DNA of 49,534 nt, taken from assembly GCA_017998385.1 (NCBI GenBank), contig JAGODE010000002.1, positions 1 through 49,534 of the forward strand, read 5' to 3'. Made by a program: the position numbers and the translations under genes. The notes under the pieces were generated by a model. It saw only the letters and a program-made list of their open reading frames with translations. It had not been told where the DNA came from and ran no database searches. Position 1 is the first letter of the stretch; each line of letters opens with the position of its first letter. The stretch comes from Chitinophagaceae bacterium (GTDB lineage: Bacteria; Bacteroidota; Bacteroidia; Chitinophagales; Chitinophagaceae). Positions 45,105 to 49,534 of this stretch are shown here, piece after piece.

Positions 45105-46316
45105 CTACTCATAAATCTGCTCACCTTCATTTTCCTTTACAGCATAGTAGGCTGCCAGCGATTTCTGCTTATGCTGCTGTAGTTTTTTATCACTGAGTTT
45201 GCCTTCTTTTCTTACAATAGCATCCAGCTGTTCTTTAAGCTGGGCGTCTTCGGCAAACTGGAAGGCCCAGCCAGCCGGCACCTGGTCAAGAGAAGGGTCT
45301 ACTATCACAAAATCGAACAACACATAGGCCAGGTAATCTTTAATGCTGCTATGAAAGTCATTCAGCTTTTCAATAAATGCGGCATCCAGTACGGCGGTCT
45401 CATCCCACGCGAAGTCGGCAAAATACTGGCGGGCAAGGCTGATGACCAGTGGGCTTTGAATCCACCTGGGTTTAAGAAACAGTTGAAGGAAGCGGCGGGT
45501 GAGTATGGCCATTTCCTGTTGCTGAAAAATATCAAGCCGGTCAAGCTCAATAGTATGCTCTACCATATTACTGACAGTCTTTTCGACCTCAGCAGCCTGG
45601 TTATGGGAAAGTTGAACGGCTTTTGCACGGATAAAATTTTCCGGATGAGAGATACCGGCAGAACGCGTTTTTGCGTCGGCAGCAAAAATTTCATCGGCCT
45701 GGCGCAGGTATGCTTCTGCCTGCACCTGCTGCAGGCCAGTCGACATTTTTACCAGTGATGTGATCACCGGTTCGTGATTGCCCGTAACCAGGAGAGCTCC
45801 TCTGTCGCAAAAAATCTCTGTATACAGACGGAAAAGACGGGCCGTTTCATAATAAGCCGCTTCGCTGCTATGGTTGTTGGCAATGGCGGTGATGATACGG
45901 TCAGCAATTTCCAGTTCTCCATCCAGCAGGGAATAAAGTTTAATATGAGTGAGCTCATGAGCCAGCACTGCCAGCAACTCCTCTTCGGTAAGCAGCGTGA
46001 TTACCGGTCCGCTGAATACAATATGCGCTTCACGGTTAATATATACTATGGCGGCATTGAGTTCTTCTGTATACTGGGCCTGGTATACAGTAACGGGCAG
46101 CTCCGTTAACCCCAGTTTATTTTTTGCCAGATCTATTTTACTGTAAATGCCCTGATCAGCAACAGGATCAAATTTGTAAGTGTTTTTGAGCAGTTCAGTC
46201 TTAAACTCGTTTAGCTGCTCTTCCTTGTTTTTGGCCAGCGCAAAATAATCCCAGGTTTTGGTTTGCTGACGAAAATAGTCGCGAACCTGCCTGTGATAAG
46301 GTAGGGGTGTAAGCAT
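45105..46316 (-). CDS. Soluble M48-family zinc metallopeptidase
   Basis: 403 residues. The zinc motif is HELTH (H120, E121, H124) and the third ligand is probably E167 in TEIFCDRGAL, both at M48-typical spacing. There is no membrane helix, unlike HtpX or Ste24, and no signal peptide, so it should be cytoplasmic. The last 150 residues, after the catalytic core, are helical, ending with a charged tail. It is upstream of the helicase fusion on the same strand (117-base gap of repeats) and probably transcribed with it. The substrate is unknown; proteolytic activation or removal of a partner is plausible in a defence setting (inference). Confidence 0.88.
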   Translation of the reverse strand: MLTPLPYHRQVRDYFRQQTKTWDYFALAKNKEEQLNEFKTELLKNTYKFDPVADQGIYSKIDLAKNKLGLTELPVTVYQAQYTEELNAAIVYINREAHIVFSGPVITLLTEEELLAVLAHELTHIKLYSLLDGELEIADRIITAIANNHSSEAAYYETARLFRLYTEIFCDRGALLVTGNHEPVITSLVKMSTGLQQVQAEAYLRQADEIFAADAKTRSAGISHPENFIRAKAVQLSHNQAAEVEKTVSNMVEHTIELDRLDIFQQQEMAILTRRFLQLFLKPRWIQSPLVISLARQYFADFAWDETAVLDAAFIEKLNDFHSSIKDYLAYVLFDFVIVDPSLDQVPAGWAFQFAEDAQLKEQLDAIVRKEGKLSDKKLQQHKQKSLAAYYAVKENEGEQIYE

Positions 46317-46390
46317 GAGAGGTAATAAAAATTAGGTGGATCAATATACTCAATATCTGCCGCCAGCGAAAATGAAAAAATGGTAAAAGC

Positions 46391-47959
46391 TTATTCAGCC
46401 TCTTCGTGGTAGACGTCGTCTGCGTTAATCTCCCAGAGAGTGCTTTTGTCGGCAGATCCGGCAATAATTCCTTCTACCGCAGCCATGGCAGTAAGCATAC
46501 TATGATCGGTATTGTTGTAGCGGTGCATGCCATTGCGGCCAATGGGGAAGAGGTTGCTGATGCTGTTGAACCAACTGATAAGCTGGTCGAAATGCTGATA
46601 GCCGCCGTTGTAAGATGGATAGGCTTTTTTGACCCTGACTATCAGTGTATCTTTTACAGCTTCAGCAGAAAGAATACCAATTTGCTGCATTTCTGCAATA
46701 GCCTGCCGGCTTATTTCTTCATCTGATTGCTGCCAGAACGGCTCCGTTTCTTCGCAGAAATATTCAATACCCAGCCATTTGCTGCCTTCCTGTTGTACCA
46801 TGCCGGGGCTCCAGTTATGAAAAAATTGCAGCCGCCCAGCCTTTATATGATGATCCTGAATATAAATCCAGTTGTCAGATACATCGTTGCCATTTTTCTC
46901 TTTGAGCAATAGCTGGTCTGTCAGTACTCCTACAATTAAAAAATCGCGGTACTGAAGAGCGCCGGCAATTTGCGCTACAGCCGTTGGTACTGGCAGTTGA
47001 TGTACCTGTTGCAACAACTCACGTACAGGCATAGTGGAGAGGAAATAATCACCTGCAAAATGTTGAGTGCTGCCTGTGTTGATATTCGTCGCTTCAACTG
47101 CCAGTATCTGGTTCTGCCCATTTCCTTTCAGACTGGTTACGGCTGTGTTGAGTAAGATTTGGCCTCCTTTTTCTTTAACAGCCTGAGCAACTGTTTCCCA
47201 CATTTGCCCGGGACCATACAACGGGTAAAGAAACTGTTCAATAAGACTGGTGCTGGTACCTTTTTGCTGCAGGCTGGTGTTTCGTACGAAAATGGAACGC
47301 AGTGCATGCTTAATGACTTTGCCGATATTGAGGTTTTTTACACGCTGCCGCCCCCAGTCGGCCGGAATCTGATGGCAGGGTACTCCCCATACCTTTTCGG
47401 TATAATCCTTAAAAAAAGTGAGGTACAGTTCAGATCCAAAGCGGTTTATGAAAAAGTCTTCGAGAGAAGACTCCGGTTTGCGGGGCATAATGCGTGCGCC
47501 GAGGTAACTGCCAAAAATGCGCAGCGAGCGTCCCCAACCCAGGCGCCGGATAGTGGCTATGCCCGGCTGAAGGGGGTAGTCATATAGTTTTTTCTCAAAA
47601 TAAATCCGTGATTTTCGCGGACGCAGCAGCATACGCTGATCTGGAGCTGCGCTGTTGTTTTCGGGTAAGGTGTGAGCGGCTGTCTTGTTCTGATACTGCA
47701 GTTGTACCGCATTACCAGCAACAGGTGTATCAAGAGGCAGAAAATGGAGCCACCAGTCTACAACTTTTTTTGACTTGGAAAAAAAACGGTGTCCTCCGAT
47801 ATCAATTTTATTCCCGTTATGATCGATGGTTTTGGAAAGGCCGCCGACCTGTGAACCTGCTTCCAGCACAATAGGAATAATATCCGTATGGGTCAGCAGT
47901 TCATATGCAGCCGTAAGCCCGGCAGGACCGGCTCCTATAATTATGGCGGTTTTAGGCAA
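46391..47959 (-). CDS. FAD-dependent oxidoreductase, UDP-galactopyranose mutase/protoporphyrinogen oxidase-like
   Basis: 522 residues if translation starts at the TTG at 47959, giving (M)[20 protein letters not shown]. The only upstream ATG (48091) would add 44 cysteine-rich residues inside the preceding gene, which does not fit a Rossmann start. The FAD motif is [14 protein letters not shown], followed by [20 protein letters not shown] and [12 protein letters not shown]. This is a subgroup of amine-oxidase/UGM-like flavoenzymes often found with glycan genes; the precise reaction is not known. The TTG overlaps the stop of the glycosyltransferase gene by 8 bases, indicating translational coupling. 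Confidence 0.82.
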   Translation of the reverse strand: MPKTAIIIGAGPAGLTAAYELLTHTDIIPIVLEAGSQVGGLSKTIDHNGNKIDIGGHRFFSKSKKVVDWWLHFLPLDTPVAGNAVQLQYQNKTAAHTLPENNSAAPDQRMLLRPRKSRIYFEKKLYDYPLQPGIATIRRLGWGRSLRIFGSYLGARIMPRKPESSLEDFFINRFGSELYLTFFKDYTEKVWGVPCHQIPADWGRQRVKNLNIGKVIKHALRSIFVRNTSLQQKGTSTSLIEQFLYPLYGPGQMWETVAQAVKEKGGQILLNTAVTSLKGNGQNQILAVEATNINTGSTQHFAGDYFLSTMPVRELLQQVHQLPVPTAVAQIAGALQYRDFLIVGVLTDQLLLKEKNGNDVSDNWIYIQDHHIKAGRLQFFHNWSPGMVQQEGSKWLGIEYFCEETEPFWQQSDEEISRQAIAEMQQIGILSAEAVKDTLIVRVKKAYPSYNGGYQHFDQLISWFNSISNLFPIGRNGMHRYNNTDHSMLTAMAAVEGIIAGSADKSTLWEINADDVYHEEAE

Positions 47960-49253
47960 TTGATTCAGATGGTTTTTTGGTGGCGATAAGAAGTATAGTA
48001 AATAATAAAAGGTATTCTCCGATACTATCCTGCATAGGCACAATATGCCAGGGTATGGATAACAAGAGCAAACCCGACAAAAGTACCCCATATAGGAAAG
48101 CAGGTAAACGCATATACCAGCCGATCGTTAACAATGCTGCCAGCCAGGGCACGCCATTGTAGGTAAACCGGTGGATAGGCGAAAAATAATCGGAGATCAT
48201 ATATAAACAAATTCCCAGTAGTCCTGCCTGTACAACTGTAAATCTATGGATGAGTGCTATCCGGCGGTAATAAAATAAAAGCAAAAATGCTATTACCGTC
48301 AGACTGCCAGCCATCATCCATTTCACGGGCATGCGTTGATTAAAGAGCTGTTTATACAACACGAAAATATTCGAACTTTCGCCACTTGCTTTATATGGAT
48401 AAGCACGGGCTGCACTGTCTGCCTCATCCATTTTCCACCCTTCGTAGTCGAGCCGATGATTAAAAGAAGCCTTATGCCCCTGGCTTGGGTTCATTTGCTG
48501 ATGCAGCTTTACATGTTCATCCAGGGCAGCGCGGTATTGTTGCCAGTAGTACCGTGATTGTGAAGTTGCCAGGGCCAGTCCCAACATCAGCAAAGCACCT
48601 GCCATGCACCAAAGCCGGCTTTTGAGCGGCCATTGTTTCCATAAAAACAAAAAGGGTATCAGGAAAAAAATGAGGGTGGGCCGTAGTAACAGAAGTATGG
48701 CAGAGATAATACCGGCTATAAACAATGACCAGCGGCTGGCAGATTTATAAAGCAAGGCAATAAATGCAAAACAAAACCATGCAGCTACGAAATAGTTCTG
48801 GCCTTTAAATACGGCATCGCTCCAGAAGCGCGTAAACAAAAAAAGGATGGCAGTTGCTATTATCAGCAGTCGTTGCCGGCGTGAGGAGACAAGACTTACA
48901 GCAATACCCAGCATGGACGCCCAGGCGATGTACTCGATAATCAGCCATACTTTGGAAAAACTGCGTTGCGGGATATTGGCAATCGGGTATAATAATTGAT
49001 GAAAGAAAGGAGAGGCGGTAATATTAGATGCTGCCATGAAATCGTAACCAGTGGGATCATAATAGCGAAATGATTGTGTGGAATCCCATCCATAGAAATA
49101 GGGCGAAATTCCGTCTTTCTGCAGCCTCGCACCTACTACGCGGTTGCGCAGATCGCCAGGATGCTGGCGTTCAAGCCGGATATCTCTGTAGATACAACAA
49201 GCCATTGCAACAGCGGCAAGTAAAAGAAATATATACGTGTAAAGACGGGGCAT
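47952..49253 (-). CDS. GT87-like (DUF2029) multi-pass membrane glycosyltransferase
   Basis: 433 residues with an N-terminal signal-anchor ([19 protein letters not shown]) and about nine further hydrophobic helices. The large first loop contains [13 protein letters not shown], with an acidic residue placed like the GT-C active-site Asp. [16 protein letters not shown] near residue 150 and [16 protein letters not shown] resemble GT87 polyprenyl-phosphate-mannose-dependent mannosyltransferases. It probably adds a sugar to a lipid-linked or surface glycan from outside the membrane. It forms an operon with the FAD enzyme. Confidence 0.78.
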   Translation of the reverse strand: MPRLYTYIFLLLAAVAMACCIYRDIRLERQHPGDLRNRVVGARLQKDGISPYFYGWDSTQSFRYYDPTGYDFMAASNITASPFFHQLLYPIANIPQRSFSKVWLIIEYIAWASMLGIAVSLVSSRRQRLLIIATAILFLFTRFWSDAVFKGQNYFVAAWFCFAFIALLYKSASRWSLFIAGIISAILLLLRPTLIFFLIPFLFLWKQWPLKSRLWCMAGALLMLGLALATSQSRYYWQQYRAALDEHVKLHQQMNPSQGHKASFNHRLDYEGWKMDEADSAARAYPYKASGESSNIFVLYKQLFNQRMPVKWMMAGSLTVIAFLLLFYYRRIALIHRFTVVQAGLLGICLYMISDYFSPIHRFTYNGVPWLAALLTIGWYMRLPAFLYGVLLSGLLLLSIPWHIVPMQDSIGEYLLLFTILLIATKKPSESIA

Positions 49254-49534
49254 CGTGTAATCGGAAACTTACGGCAAGATAGGTAACAAATAAGGACCGA
49301 ACTACTTCTCTGTCGCGAAAGCCCTTTAAAAGAGTCGTAATTGCACCGCTTTGAAATAAGATAAAGGATCAATATTTGTGGAGAGGGTAAAGGGGGTAAA
49401 GGTAGAAGGCAAAAGGAATAAGGATAAGGGTGTGATAAGAAACCTACACATAGCCTTTTACCTTAATCCTTTCACCTTCTGCCCTGAAATAATGTTACAG
49501 ATGATCTTGTAAAGACACATGAACAGGACAATGG
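49254..49534. repeat. Terminal intergenic region with imperfect inverted repeat
   Basis: No gene can be supported. A purine-rich stretch at 49383-49430 (GGTAAAGG, AGAAGG, AAAGGAATAAGG units) is mirrored by a pyrimidine-rich stretch at 49453-49483 (CCTTTTACCTTAATCCTTTCACCTTCTGCCC), an imperfect inverted repeat of about 30 bases per arm. It shares words with the 45050-45104 tract. Confidence 0.55.

Overview
The window reads as a chromosomal segment of a Bacteroidota bacterium, most likely Chitinophagaceae. The signs are LytS/LytTR two-component genes, a TonB-type outer-membrane beta-barrel receptor, a GH95 fucosidase, a lipoprotein with a beta-helix carbohydrate-binding fold, start codons mostly without Shine-Dalgarno sequences, promoter-like TAnnTTTG boxes, and AT-rich intergenic repeat phrases. 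This placement is inferred from gene content; no rRNA or other marker is present. I see no tRNA, rRNA, CRISPR array, insertion sequence or phage gene.

Region 1 (121-15940) is a stress/dormancy island. It opens with a receiver-only response regulator and a soluble multi-PAS histidine kinase of the HisKA_3 (NarX/DosS-like) type, then a convergent SMUG2-like glycosylase. A co-directional run follows: a small orphan gene, a universal stress protein, a baeRF-type archaeo-eukaryotic release factor homologue, a second universal stress protein, PEP synthase, YtxH and holin-like envelope proteins, and a P-type cation ATPase. Facing them are Hsp20, a short glucan-phosphorylase homologue that lacks the PLP lysine, and a pyridoxamine-oxidase-fold flavoprotein. 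The content parallels mycobacterial DosR-type dormancy regulons: ATP-binding Usp proteins, small heat-shock protein, P-type ATPase, PEP metabolism, flavoprotein and a HisKA_3 kinase. A 61-residue acidic protein closes the region.

Region 2 (16007-30986) is mixed housekeeping and accessory content: an SRAP/HMCES DNA-crosslink protein with an uncharacterised partner, a secreted TPR protein, a VOC/DoxX pair opposite a GlxA-type AraC regulator, a glycerophosphodiesterase plus phosphocholine-specific phospholipase C operon, a TauE/SafE exporter, and an outer-membrane receptor divergent from a LytS/LytTR pair. Region 3 (31045-35132) holds a secreted GH95 glycosidase and a Cthe_2159-like lipoprotein with a well-formed promoter/operator region.

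Region 4 (35365-46316) is the most interesting. A 1355-residue membrane protein looks like a degenerate KAP/STAND P-loop ATPase with two transmembrane helices inserted between its Walker-like motifs. It converges on a two-gene set: a soluble M48 metallopeptidase and a 1831-residue protein that joins a kinase-C-lobe-like N-terminus, DUF4011, an SF1 helicase, a Vsr/MTES_1575-type nuclease fold with apparently lost catalytic acids, and a WGR domain. I propose this as a candidate conflict/defence or DNA-surveillance system. Region 5 (46391-49253) is an FAD-dependent UGM-like oxidoreductase, probably starting at TTG, overlapping a GT87-like membrane glycosyltransferase, probably for cell-surface glycan work.

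Functions are assigned from motifs and family memory only; no search was run.
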